Shown piece after piece: positions 37,401 through 48,063 of a stretch of DNA of 64,000 bases. Under the pieces are notes generated by a model. It made no database searches and had not been told where the DNA came from. It was given only the letters and a program-made list of their open reading frames with translations. Source of the stretch: Clavelina lepadiformis (Eukaryota > Chordata > Ascidiacea > Aplousobranchia > Clavelinidae); the NCBI RefSeq assembly GCF_947623445.1, contig NC_135241.1:15688501-15752500 (forward strand), read 5' to 3'. Position numbers and translations under genes: made by a program. The number at the start of each line of letters is the position of its first letter. The stretch's first letter is position 1.

Positions 37401-40400
37401 TCTCTGCAAATGCAAATGATGTTGTAAAAGCAGGGAAGTTGGCTCTAATTGCCATGTACAATGGAAGGCAAGATGACAATCTTGACGATCTAAGATATCA
37501 AATTTTCTGTGGAAAGACAGCAAGAAGTACGACTGCAGTAGACCCATGTTCTCTTCCTCCCACGTCATCAGCAGCGAGGTTTCACAGTCTCAGGGTATAT
37601 CATCAAGTGCAGGTGTGGCTGGGTCATGAGACAGATGTGCCACCGTAACAGTGGGGTTGGCGTTTTAGTGAAGGCAGTCTGGTGCCTGTGATGACAGACA
37701 AACCTCCAGCTCCATCTCAGTTCCTGGAAATGATTGTCTGCAACTGCAAGACCGGCTGTTCTACACTTCGATGCACATGCCGGAAATCTGGTTTAGAATG
37801 TACAGTTGCATGTGGTGAATGTCATGGGTTATGTTCAAATTCGTCATTAGGCCTAGTGGAAGACATTGACTCTGATGATGATGCCTTGATTTGAACTATT
37901 AATTGTTTGATAAAATTAGGTCTTTTACAGAACTAAATTGTGCGAATTAGGTTAAACGATAAGGAAAAACGAAGATTTTTGAGACTCATGGCGGCCATTT
38001 TATTTTTAAATTATGTTATAAAATTTTATTAAGACAAATTTTTATCTCATTTTTCAACTTTCCAGTGTCTGTTTATAAATTCCTTGTACCAGAAATATAG
38101 AACGAGCTCTTTTACAGAACTAAATTACATGAATTAGGTGAAAAGATACGTTAAAATGAAGATTTTTGGGACACATGGCGGCCATTTTGTTTTTACCCCC
38201 AAAAAGGGGGTTCCACTAAATTTTTCGCAGCAGATTTTTAGTATGTTATTCTGTATGATGTAAGCTTTCAGAAAATGTATGGGTCAAAACATTTGCAATT
38301 AGTGGTGGGTCAAACCCTATTTTGAGACGGATTGACTGGACTATGAAACCTGTCACAGAAACACAAACTGACACAAAAAAATATGTTTCAGAGAAGTAAT
38401 CTCAGAGGCCGAATTACCCAAGCTGTAAGACCTCTGAAAGCTGGTAAGGCGGCTTGATGTGATGAAATCAGGCCTGAAATGTTGAAGGCCATGAACTTAG
38501 GAGAAATCCTCTGGCTGACCTGTGTTTGTCAAGTGGCAAGGAGTTCAGGTAAAACACAAAGAGATTGGCAAATAGGTGTTATCATTCCAATACACAAGAA
38601 GGGTGACAAGAAGGAATGTTCTAATTATCGGGGCATTTATCTGCTTAGTCTACCTGGTAAGATGTATGTCAAATGTCTTGAAAAATGATGCTGGGATATA
38701 ATTAAAACACAACTTGAGGAAAAATGGGGTGGTTTTCGTGCCAGTCGGAGCACAACAAATCAAATTTTCACGCTTAAGCAAATTTTCAAAAAGTCAAGGG
38801 AATATGCAAAAGATACTTCAATGATCTCGAAAAAGCGTATTTTGATCGAGTTCCTTGAGATACGCTCTGGATAGTATTGTATTGATGGTAGCTTACTAGT
38901 AGTCATTAAATCAATGTACAATTGCCCTAAACTTTTATGTTGGTTTGAACAGTGTTAAGTTAAAACCTTCCACAATGGATGTTGGACTTTGCCAGGGGTA
39001 TGTGCTGTCACCTCTCCTTTTCATAGTTTACATGAACTGGATAGACAGGCACAGCCTTGGCGAAGAGTGTATCATGGTTGGAAGCAGTAGGATCCGTCAT
39101 TCGACGTTTGCAGATGACCTAGTCCTTCTTTCTTCTTCAGAACCTGATCTTCTATTGATTTGCAACAGTTTGCAATGAGCCCGGGATGAAAATAAGCATA
39201 AAGAAAACTGATGTACTTTGCCTACCAAGAAATCACGATCAATGCTCACTGCAAGTGTGCAGAGAAACACCAAAACAGGTAGAGATGTTCAGGTAAGTGT
39301 TCAGGTAAGTGCAATTCACAAGTGATGGAAAGCAGAATACTAAATCAGACACCCAAATTGGTTAAGCAAGTGCAGTCATGCGTGAGCTTCAACGTTCGAT
39401 TGTCATGAAGCAAGAGCTTTCTAAGACCACAAAGCTCTCAATTTTTAAGTCAATTTTCCTTCCAATTCTCTCCAATGGTCATGAAACTTGGATAATGACT
39501 GGAAGAGTGCGCTCATAGGTGCTGCCTTCAGATATGGAATTTTTAAAAAGAGTCTATGTAGTTACGTTACTAGATCAAATGTGTGGCACAGATATCTGTA
39601 AATCTCTAAATGTTGAGATTTACTAAACTTCTTCGAATTGAGAGGTCCCAACTATGATGGTTTGCTCATGTTTTGGTCACCAGAATGCCCCAGGAAAGAC
39701 TTGCAAACCATGTCATTCTTGCTGCACCAACTGGTAAATGACCAATGGGTTGACCAAGAACCAGTTGTTACAACTACATCACTGACTTGGTCTGGTTACG
39801 GCTAGGTGTCCCTTTAGTCAAACCGACAGACATGGCAAAACATTCCTGACATGTTCCGGAGCTTCTAGAGCTGTTGTCGCCACGACCCTCCTGAGAGGAT
39901 AAAGCCTGTTTTGAAAGAGAGAGATCAAAATATAAATAAGCAGCTGCCAATTAATCGCAACTGACTGGTATTTGAAGGTTGATATTTACATCCCTGGTTA
40001 ATACAAGTAATTAAAGTGCTTATTTACTTTGAGTGCCAGCAAGAAAGAAGTGCAGCCTTGATGAGTCATAAAGATAAAAGTTTATGGTCCTCCCATCAAA
40101 CACTTAACCCTTTACAACTTGAAATATAATACAAAAAAAATCATCAATTCCATTGCGACATTTGTAAACTTATTTTCTAATTTGTGGCACAAGGTGCTAC
40201 ACTAGGGTTAAGCTTTGGTGTAAGCAAAATATTTTCTCTCAGTACTTGTATAGTTGCATCATCTGCAGTAATACTGTTAACATCTATACTGTTAGGACAC
40301 CCCACATCTGATTACATTTTTTTAATGTTGCATCAAGACAATCAATTTTGTTTTTCTAGAAAATAACCCCAGCTTTTCTCAACATTATAAATATTTAGGA

Positions 40401-43400
40401 AGATTTTTAAAGATTCAGAATTGCAGTGTTTAAACTGGACAAAACATCGTGTGAAACAGTACCGGTACTTGGTACAAAAACAACAAAAACACCAACAAAT
40501 GTAAAAATTAAGAATTAAGGTGTAAAACTGTCTGGTATAATATAATCAAAGCATATAGCTAAAAGAGCATGATACACCTACTTCATGGCCCTTTCCTTGT
40601 AATTGTACATCTTCAAAGTATTTGGGTATGTCAGGCAAACCACGCAATCCAAGAAGCCTGGAAAAATACAATGAACAATAAAAACATTCTGAGCTGAACA
40701 GAACCCTATTGTCAGAAGTACTGCTTATATATTGATACAGAATCTCAAACAAAACTGTACTCATAAGTAGATATTGACAATAGCGATATTCAGCGTTGTT
40801 TCAAAAAGATAATTGGGTATTTTTTCAGTACTTTTTGTACACATTAACGCTACTACACTACTGGATAAACTAAACATGGCACTGTTTACAACATTACCAA
40901 ATTACTGACACTGCCGCTACCACCAGTGCTTAACAACATCATGAAATGGTACAAGGTAACATCATGAAAGAGGTCTAATAATTAATTTCCATGTGATTGT
41001 AGGCAACCGCTTTGGGATATTTTAGTTATATAACTTTATGGAAACTTACACATGGTGTTAAATTCCATAACATATGGGTCTAGTAGTTCAAAAACAATCA
41101 TTAGTCTAATGTATTTAATCTTTGATTAGAATTTATACATCACTATACAGTAGCCTGTAAATTTTAATAGTAAATATTAGCACTAGTTAGTATTTACTGT
41201 TAAGTCTTACTACTGTGACACAATAACAGTTAACTAAGTAGCTTTTCTTTCAGGACTGGTTGGTTGTGTACTGTGTTATGTTATATAATCATATTTGTTT
41301 CTGAATGCTATACTAAGCTTACTTCTAGCTAGAATCTAGAATATTTCACCAAAGTTTTTATCTGAATCTTTTGGTTAGTAAATACTTGCCATCCTCTTGT
41401 AATTCAATTCTAGAAATCTAGTAGCCATGCTAGACAGGATTGGTTCAGAATTTAGTGAGTGAGCATATTATTTTTAACTTGCTCCTAGTTATTGAGATAT
41501 GTGCTTGAGATGTTCCCACAGTCCCAACATTGGTCACACTTGATACTGCTGATGATCTTGACTTGTGACAAAGGATATAGAAAGTGTCTGACCTGCGGAG
41601 AGTAGAAACACCTGACGGCAAAAAAGACCTCTGGCAAGTTCTCTTTCCAGAAGTTTGTTGTCACCATTTAGCAAACATAACCAAGCAAGGCCCTAAGCTC
41701 ATACTCCGTGCTAGAACTGCCATGAAGTATCAGTTGTGTAGCTTCCTACAATTCTGCTTGAGCCATAATAAAATAATCAAAAACTGAAGAAGAGATCTTG
41801 CAGTCACAATACCAAAGCCTTAACAGACGCTAGGTGACCTAAAGAGCTATCATCCTATATCTCTTCTGTTCATCCCATTCAAGATCCTTGACCTCCTGTT
41901 CTACAACCGCATCGAATCCATAACCAAAACCTTTATTTGTCTTCCCTCATCTATCTCCTCATATATTTACAGTGTTTAGTAATCATACAACCCTGTTTTC
42001 AAGTTCCTTATTTAATTTTTCTTGTAAGTTTGTTTTTGTTTGTGCATTGGGCGTAGAACTTAGATGACACTGATATATTAATATATAGTCTCTAAAATAA
42101 GTGAGTTGGTTTGTGTTGTAAAGCCACTAAGGGCTCTTATTCTAACAGATATTTAGTTAATCAAGGTTTTTTGTTAGTCAAATACATTCCAGCTACTAGA
42201 TCTTTGTCACCTTTTGGCATCCAATTTAGGGCCTCTGTTAATAGATTTTCGCTTTTTAGATGAAGCCATAGGAACATCTTCCAGTTCAGCAAGCGCTGCA
42301 TCTTCTAAAAAAGTTAAATAACAAATCTTTTACAAATAACAACAACAATGTCTGGAACTTTAGCAGCCTTTTTATGAACAGCATCATACATGTTGTTATC
42401 TGGACTATGTGCAAATATATTTACAACATTACGAAAGAGAAAAATTAAGCATGCAGTTATGTAGGTAGATTGTACAATGGTGATATATTAAGTTTGTTTC
42501 GTCAAAAAAAAACAACATGTAAATTTTTGATTGACACAGCTAACAGTCAATTGCATATTGTGAAAGTAAAATTTAAACAAATTGCTTTCAACCTAACCAA
42601 GCATTTCTCAAATGATAGATTCTGACTCAAGTGTGGGTTACCAGGACTGTACCGCTGACACAAATGTGAATAAGAAATTCCCACATGTGGTCTCTTAACT
42701 AACTACTGTTAGTAGATGGCCAATCTTGTAACTAGCAACAACTATTATAAGCATTTAAAAATAATGTTTCACTTGAGTCCCAATTATTGTTATAAACTGT
42801 AATCGTAAACAATTTCCAGTCATAAAAAATACCATTAAAAAAGTTGTGTTAAATTAATATTGTATGTACTTGCACGTTTTGTAAAAACTGATATATGACA
42901 CTGTGCTAATTGTCGTAATTAGCCTTTATTCCTACGGAATTCTCATGCAGATCTGATGTTATTATAATGTTATTTGTGTTCTATTTCGTGTGTTTATCAA
43001 CAAGCGCTGTACTATATTTTGACCGTGTTTAGCATACACGACCTAGTTTTGATTACTTCCGATTTACGTCATTCGTACTACAGCGCTCAATGCGTTAGTC
43101 TGACATGACAGTCTGTAATTTGCAGTCTACCGAATGGAGCTTTATTCTGTGCTCTGAAAACAGTAACCGTTTCGTTTAGAAACTATAATAAATGATTATT
43201 TAAGTCATTGACAATGTGGTGCTGTGATGCTTAACTGGCTATCAGGGGTTAATGAATGCGCTATCAATGGAGTCAAATTAGTGAATAATCGATAAACCAG
43301 TAATTAAAAACTGTTCAAAACCCCGAACAACACACCCAGTTAGCAGAACACAATGCTAATTTAAAAACTTTGCATTACTAAAAGCAACTTACAGTTACAA

Positions 43401-43521
43401 GTTTGACAAAACTGTTACCTTCTTGAAGCGCTCCATTCTCTGCTTCACCAGGAATTGGAGGTGCTTGTAGCCTTTGCTGAATTTCTGCATTATCACCATC
43501 TGCAAATATATCTTCATCCAT
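31483..43521 (-). CDS. TIPIN: TIMELESS-interacting protein (Tipin/Swi3 family)
   Basis: Exons on the minus strand are 43521-43419, 42304-42211, 40657-40582, 33356-33234, 32437-32365 and 31906-31802, all in phase with GT-AG junctions. TIPIN pairs with TIMELESS in the nuclear replication-fork protection complex, needed for fork pausing and ATR-CHK1 signalling. The Swi3 domain covers residues ~58-150: RGPKLDAKRLLGLRGLP, FKGKGHE-like [33 protein letters not shown] and TCLKKIHMG, all diagnostic. A basic SSKKRKS motif just before it may be a nuclear signal. An acidic C-terminal region follows (GSEDDGDQDIREH). The last exon is uncertain: 31553-31483 fits phase and gives ~214 aa, but that exon is short and not conserved. 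The 7.2-kb intron between exons 3 and 4 contains a LINE and a nuclease-encoding DNA element. Start Met at 43521 gives MDEDIFADGD. Confidence 0.88.
32479..33001. mobile_element. Tc1/mariner (Tigger/pogo-like) MITE in a TIPIN intron, 523 bp
   Basis: The ends CAGTCAGACCTCGTTAATCC and, inverted, CAGTCAGACCTTATTAATTC match over ~25 bp with a few differences. TA dinucleotides flank both sides (32477-32478 and 33002-33003). The terminus resembles Tigger/pogo elements (CAGTCNNACCTCGTTAATCCG type). No transposase frame is present. Confidence 0.8.
34421..34845. repeat. Left inverted-repeat arm of the nuclease element
   Basis: It is complementary to 37905-38343, with many small differences. Within the arm, a ~100-bp unit around 34565-34660 recurs at about 34745-34830. 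Confidence 0.8.
35083..37894 (+). pseudogene. Transposon-borne FEN1/XPG-like (PIN-fold) nuclease, disrupted
   Basis: From about 35300 to 37894 one frame runs through with only two in-frame stops, TGA at 36278-36280 (after LTVRNPF) and TAA at 37646-37648 (after HETDVPP). An N-terminal Cys-rich piece (CVFCSN...CRKRY, 35083-35300) is in another frame. Nuclease motifs run in FEN1 order: VVFDGYTDSPSTKD (~36820), RGDADVLIVETA (~37035), ASDTDILILLIHY (~37105) and HALLGCDTTSRVFGIGKQKA (~37285). The last matches the FEN1/XPG Asp plus helix-hairpin motif (LLG-D...GIG-KAV). The C terminus is a Cys-rich knuckle block (CNCKTGCSTLRCTCRKSGL, 37740-37800). The protein would be ~860 aa. The helical region 35400-36280 is unassigned. 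Whether it cuts DNA during transposition or only repairs is not known to me. Confidence 0.7.
37905..38343. repeat. Right inverted-repeat arm of the nuclease element
   Basis: The arm begins ~10 bp after the end of the coding frame, so the terminus overlaps the probable 3' untranslated region. It ends ggacta at 38343, directly before the tga duplication. Confidence 0.8.
41780..41945 (+). pseudogene. LINE reverse-transcriptase fragment in a TIPIN intron
   Basis: Translation of about 41780-41945 gives DLAVTIPKP, then, after a break, DLKSYHPISLLFIPFKILDLL and NRIES. This corresponds to the KSYRPISLL block of jockey/CR1-clade reverse transcriptases. It is a short, frameshifted fossil, distinct from the LINE at 33.9-39.9 kb. 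Confidence 0.6.
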
Positions 43522-43529
43522 GTTGCTAA

Positions 43530-45280
43530 CAACAAATACAGCAAACACAAAAAACAATTCAACCAATAAAGCTAAATTATGACCAAAATAAATGAGAAAA
43601 ATGGAAGCTGTTGATGAAATTTATAAGTATGCAAAAAAGCACCAAACTTGGAAGCCATTCAATTATACTGCAAGCAACTACAAATAAAACTTGTTGGACA
43701 CAATACAACCAAAAAAGTAGAAAGATTATGATATCTTTCACACCTTTTATGATACAGGCAAAAAGATCATGTTTTGGAAAGCACCGCACAATTTTAACAA
43801 GTACCCGGCCACCCAGATTTCAGATTGGGCAACTGAAGTTCAGCTGAATGGATGCCCACTGGGCACCTGGTTTTTGACGTGTCCACAGTGTTTGTTGACA
43901 CACCAAAAACCAGTTGCTTTATTTAATGCTTGACCATGCAGTGCCTTGCAAAACAATGGCAAGCAACACAGTTGAAAGAAAACACATATTGTGACAGCTT
44001 CACAGAAAATGGTGGCCCTAAGGAACTTAATAATAATTAATATAAAATGAAACAAGAAAGGTTTTATATGAAATGTAGTTTGACTATAACCTCTGTTTTT
44101 CATAAATGTAGTGACCATGCTAGTTGGCCCAGTAAATCCATATACCATCGTTTCTAATGCATGTTTTAAGCTTTTTAGGCTTTTCCCGTTTATTAAAGCA
44201 TAATATTATCTAATTGCAACACTTATTATTTTTGCCCTGCTCATGACAAAAAAAAACAAAATGAATGAACAAATGAAGTTCTTGGGTTACTTTTCACAAA
44301 ATGGCATCTAAGCCTACTTTGTAGTGGGCAACCGCTCTTTTTAAAAGAGCGTTGCTCATGCTCCTCGCTGAGAAAAACAGCGCGCTCTTTTTGCCATTCC
44401 CGCTCTTTTCAGCAATACAAAGGTATCTGCCCTATTATCACCATAATCATGTCAAGTGGTTACTTGTTAATTGCCTTAAGTTAGTCTCAAAGCAGTCTTC
44501 ATTTTTTCACAGCATAGAATTAGTCACAAAGCAGTCTAAAAAAATTATATTTGCAATGTAACTTAGTTTACTTTTTTCTATTTTGTGCTTTTCTAGTGTT
44601 GTTTGTGCAAGAAAAGAGTGACGAGCGGATAGCCCTAAAATAGGATTGTGCTCACACTCCTCAAAAAAATCTTAGTGTGCTCGTGCCCCTCTCTGATACT
44701 ATCTTATGCCTGCTAGCACCTATCCCTATCGTAAGGAAATAACTATCTTGGCGTTAGTGTATTGTAAATGAATAAAAATGTTATCAGCTTGCCAATAGGA
44801 ATAACAATTTGGATTTATAGTTTTACTTATAATTGTAAATATGAATTATGCAGCATTTCTGCATTATCAGTTTTGAGATGTTACGCAAAGAGTTAACTGT
44901 ATTCATGCACATTGTTCATAGTTTTATAGTTTCAAAAAGTATATACTCAAAAAAGTTAAGGATATTCCCAGGCAAGTGTAAACTTTAAAGGTACTACAAA
45001 TTACAAGGTAACTGAAGTCATTAATTTATAAACAAACTTTTTCTGATGAAATTTGGTGAATCAATGCTGTATGTTCTCAGCATCTCACGTGTACATTAGT
45101 TATCAAAATTGTTGTTACGCTAACTTAAGACCAATCTTATACGGTGTTGTTTCGAATTTACCAGAAAATTTTCATGTATCAAAATTTTATGTCTGTATTG
45201 TATTGTTCATTTTTCGTCATTGACTATGGATTGCAAAAATTCTGGTGCTAACCTCATTGTAGACTGATCAAATAATAAAT
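43530..45280. other. Intergenic 5' of TIPIN
   Basis: No gene was recognised. A GC-richer, partly palindromic stretch at about 44315-44710 (agtgggcaaccgctcttt on the left, cgtgcccctctctga on the right) may be another hAT-type repeat, but the ends do not match well. Confidence 0.4.
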
Positions 45281-45289
45281 ACACTGATC

Positions 45290-45415
45290 AACAAACGAGA
45301 AAAAGCAGCAAAGCTTTGAAGGCATAAAACATGCAAGTTGTAAATTATAGTGGTGCTACAACGATGAAAGGTGAGCACAGTCACCAAACCCGGAAGGTGT
45401 ATGTTAAAATTAAAC
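45290..45415 (-). repeat. SINE-like repeat, copy 1 (diverged)
   Basis: On the minus strand this aligns to 46700-46835. Shared landmarks are gggtttggtg, ccatc/tcatc, agcac, cttgcatgttt and a T-rich tail followed by tgttgat. It lacks the better-preserved tRNA-like part of the other copy. Confidence 0.4.
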
Positions 45416-46029
45416 CAAAGTAAACTTGTCTACTTTTTAACAACTTGCTTTGCCTTTATAACAAATACATCATGGTAAACTGCTGAAACGCACTTAGAGA
45501 AAGCAAAATTCTGCCAAATGGTGCATTGTCTTGACATTGCTTTGTCACAATGCCTTTTCTTACAAATAGATGTATGACGTTTGGCGCCCGTCGAGATGCT
45601 TAAGTATGCTTAAATTTTACTCGTGTACTACCTCAATTGAGTCAAAAGAGAATTGACAGAAAATATTAGTATTTTGCCATGTTATTAATTATTATTATTA
45701 CAGTATTGGGACTAACCAAACATGCCTGCTGTGCGCTGTAAGGTAAACTATAAACAAACGATTTTGCGCGGTGAAAACATTTCCCAAAGCCGACAAAAAA
45801 TGCACTACTGACTACTGCTGACTTTTTTGGAAGTGGGACAACACAAAACCAACTTAGCCAAGAAAAAGAATCAAACCATTGTTTCCATCAAGCTGGCGGG
45901 AAAATGGGATAAATCAAATAACCATGTTCGCAGTATTTTCTTTGGGGAGAGCCCCTATATAAATCTACTAACCATTTTTACGATATTTTTGAGGTAGTCA
46001 ACAAACGTATATCAAAATGCGGATTAAAT

Positions 46030-46475
46030 TAGGGTTGCCATACCGTCCGGAAAATTCCGGACATGTCCGGAATGTAGGGTTAAATTTTGCGTCCGGGAGG
46101 AATTTTAAAAAATGCTCAAATGTCCGGAATTTTATGATGGGCGTTTTGGGGGAATTAGAATTGCGGGAATAATCCTGTAAATCAGGGGTGTCCAACACGT
46201 GGCACGCGACGTGTCTGACCTAGACCCTAGCCTAGAGATCACCATAGCCTAACCCTAGCCTAGAGATCACCAGAGGTCAAATCAGAAATAGCCCAATAGC
46301 CTAGTGAATTCACGACACTATGTTCAAAAATCCACTCCGGTATACAATGGATAGGCAAAGCATTGCTACTGTGACGTCATATTGATAGACAATGTGTTCA
46401 CACCTCATTTTTAAAAACCGCTAGTGGGCACTAAAGAGTGTCCGGATTTTAGGCCACGAAAATATGGTAACCCTA
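46030..46475. mobile_element. hAT-type MITE with CCGGA-rich ends
   Basis: The ends TAGGGTTGCCATA and TATGGTAACCCTA are inverted, with one mismatch. Both continue into cgtccgga-type subterminal sequence. The flanks gattaaat (46022-46029) and gattaaaa (46476-46483) match at 7 of 8 positions. Inside, at 46183, a second hAT-like terminus (CAGGGGTGTCCAACACG) appears without its partner, and cctagcctagagatcacca is tandemly duplicated at about 46225-46275. The interior is probably a nested, decayed insertion. Confidence 0.75.
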
Positions 46476-46699
46476 GATTAAAACAAATTGGAGTTATCCA
46501 AGCAGAATTACAAAACAAACGAAACTATTATACACTAAATTAGCTAACTGGAAATATCCGCACAAATCATAAACAAACCGCAATAATTGATACACTGATT
46601 TGTCAAACCGTTGTCGTATGGTATCTTCTATTTTTCGCCTTTATGTGCGGAAAGAAATTACGGTGTAATTAAAGTGAGAGCACAATAAGGAGCATTCTC

Positions 46700-46835
46700 A
46701 TCAACAACTAATGAACAGAAAAAAGTGGCAAACCCCAAGAGCTAAAAACATGCAAGGTACACAATGCCATTGTGCTATAAGATGGTAGGTTAGCAGTCTA
46801 ACGCACGGCCACCAAACCCATAAAATAGTTACGTT
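46700..46835 (-). repeat. SINE-like repeat with tRNA-Ser-like head, copy 2
   Basis: The minus strand contains gtggccgtgcgttagactgc followed by taacctaccatc. This resembles the D-arm-to-anticodon part of a tRNA-Ser (gtggccgag...gactgctaa). No clear B box follows, so it is at most a decayed tRNA-derived SINE. Confidence 0.4.
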
Positions 46836-47554
46836 CCTAACTTCAGGAAATATACACAAAATATTATGCTTACAAATTGCAAAAAATAATTGGGAAAATG
46901 TAGGTACTGGTGGCATGCTCACTAACATTAAAAATACTGCTATTAACAACCATTATAAAGTATAACGTAGCCTAGTTTGATTAGGCCTACGAAGTAACGC
47001 AGGTAGATTACGGAAGCAAAAAATATAGTTAATTCTTTATAAGTGCACGACAAACGGATGGTAAAATAATCAAGCCCGTAGCCAGGCATGGGCAGGGGAG
47101 GCACATCCTCTTGCATCCTTTTCTGCCCCTTCTTGTCAAAATCCCTATACATTACAGTACATTTTATCAGACAGCTAGTTGTATGGTATCCTTTGAACCA
47201 GTTTAACATAAGTTTATATTCTCCCACCACTAGCGTATATAAGAGGGCTACCGGGCTATTGTGTCCTCACAAACCCAATTTTATATTGAGCCATAGGTTT
47301 TTTTCGTCTTCATGCTATCTCGTTCATTGCATTTTCTTGTGTGCTACTCATTGGTGAAATTAAGCCGGAACGGTCCGGAACGCCATTCCGGAACAGCGTA
47401 CCGATAAGAGTCAACGTCAATGTGTCGAATTTATAGCCTATTGAAAAAATGCTTTTCAAAATTAGTGTACAGTTGACAGTTGCATGAGATACGTAACAGT
47501 AACACAAAAACTTAAACAAGTACAAGCTTATGACTGGTTTGACATGTTTTGGAG

Positions 47555-48055
47555 CATGGGTTTTCAACTTAGTAGTCGTTCGCGTTTTTTCTGGGAACAC
47601 CATACTTTTGTGACGTTGTTGATTTTTCGTAGAAAGTTTTTTAATTTTTTTTTTCATTTTACCTAATTGGTGGTTTTAATTGATAACTGTCTTTAGTTCA
47701 TTACAGAAAATGCTACGTTAATGTGATTGTTATTTGACAACACAGACAATTGTAGCTGTTTTGTCCTATAAATTGCGTTAACGGGAATTGAAGAAACGGT
47801 TTTAAATTTTTGCTGCGCGTGGTATATGCTATTCGGTAGCGGTGAGCATCAGCGAAGTACAGTTTTTTGAAAAAGCGAAGTTATTATAACAAATACCAAT
47901 AAATAATTCTTTGTCCAAGACTTTTTTTGTTACATTTGACGTAACATTATACGTTACATAAATCGAAATTTCTGGAAGGTCAAATTCTGAAGGCCTATCG
48001 GACAAATTAGGTTGTTCAGAAATGGTTGTGTTGCGAAAAAGGTTGAAAACCACTG
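47555..48055. mobile_element. hAT-type MITE, 501 bp
   Basis: The left end CATGGGTTTTCAACTT and the right end, inverted, CAGTGGTTTTCAACCT match at 13 of 16 positions. The flanks ttttggag (47547-47554) and ttttagaa (48056-48063) agree at 6 of 8 positions, as expected for an aged duplication. No transposase frame is present. Confidence 0.65.
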
Positions 48056-48063
48056 TTTTAGAA

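Larger units (their letters stand above)
34421..38343 (+). mobile_element. DNA element with ~430-bp inverted repeats encoding a FEN1/XPG-like nuclease (Academ-like?)
   Basis: The ends are TAGTCCAGTCAA at 34421 and its complement ending at 38343, flanked by tga on both sides (34418-34420 and 38344-38346); removing the element rejoins the host LINE. The arms match for ~430 bp (34421-34845 against 37905-38343). The right arm has an extra ~11 bp near the tip. Each arm contains two direct copies of a ~100-bp unit (aaaatggccgccatgtgtcc...). Inside is one decayed gene on the plus strand (35083-37894). A 3-4 bp duplication together with an XPG-type nuclease is what I know for Academ elements. No DDE transposase or helicase motif was seen. 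Superfamily assignment is inference. Confidence 0.75.
33940..39915 (+). mobile_element. LINE (non-LTR retrotransposon), 5'-truncated and interrupted
   Basis: Two halves of one element surround the insertion at 34421-38343. The left half (33940-34420) reads KTPWWNQVVKEAI and other pre-RT linker sequence. The right half (38344-39915) contains reverse-transcriptase blocks in shifted frames: DWQIGVIIPIHKKGDKKECS, YRGI-LLSLPGK, GYVLSPLLF and the active-site box FADDLVLLS (39108-39135), then a C-terminal part ending LLSPRPS. Stops and frameshifts are many, so it is dead. The family was not determined. Confidence 0.8.

Noticed and set aside
40184-40366. Hydrophobic 60-codon frame on the plus strand in a TIPIN intron
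   Set aside because: No start context, homology or splice support; composition is explained by T-rich DNA.
44315-44715. Purported hAT element with gctcttt and gagcg motifs
   Set aside because: The two candidate ends match poorly and no 8-bp duplication could be aligned.
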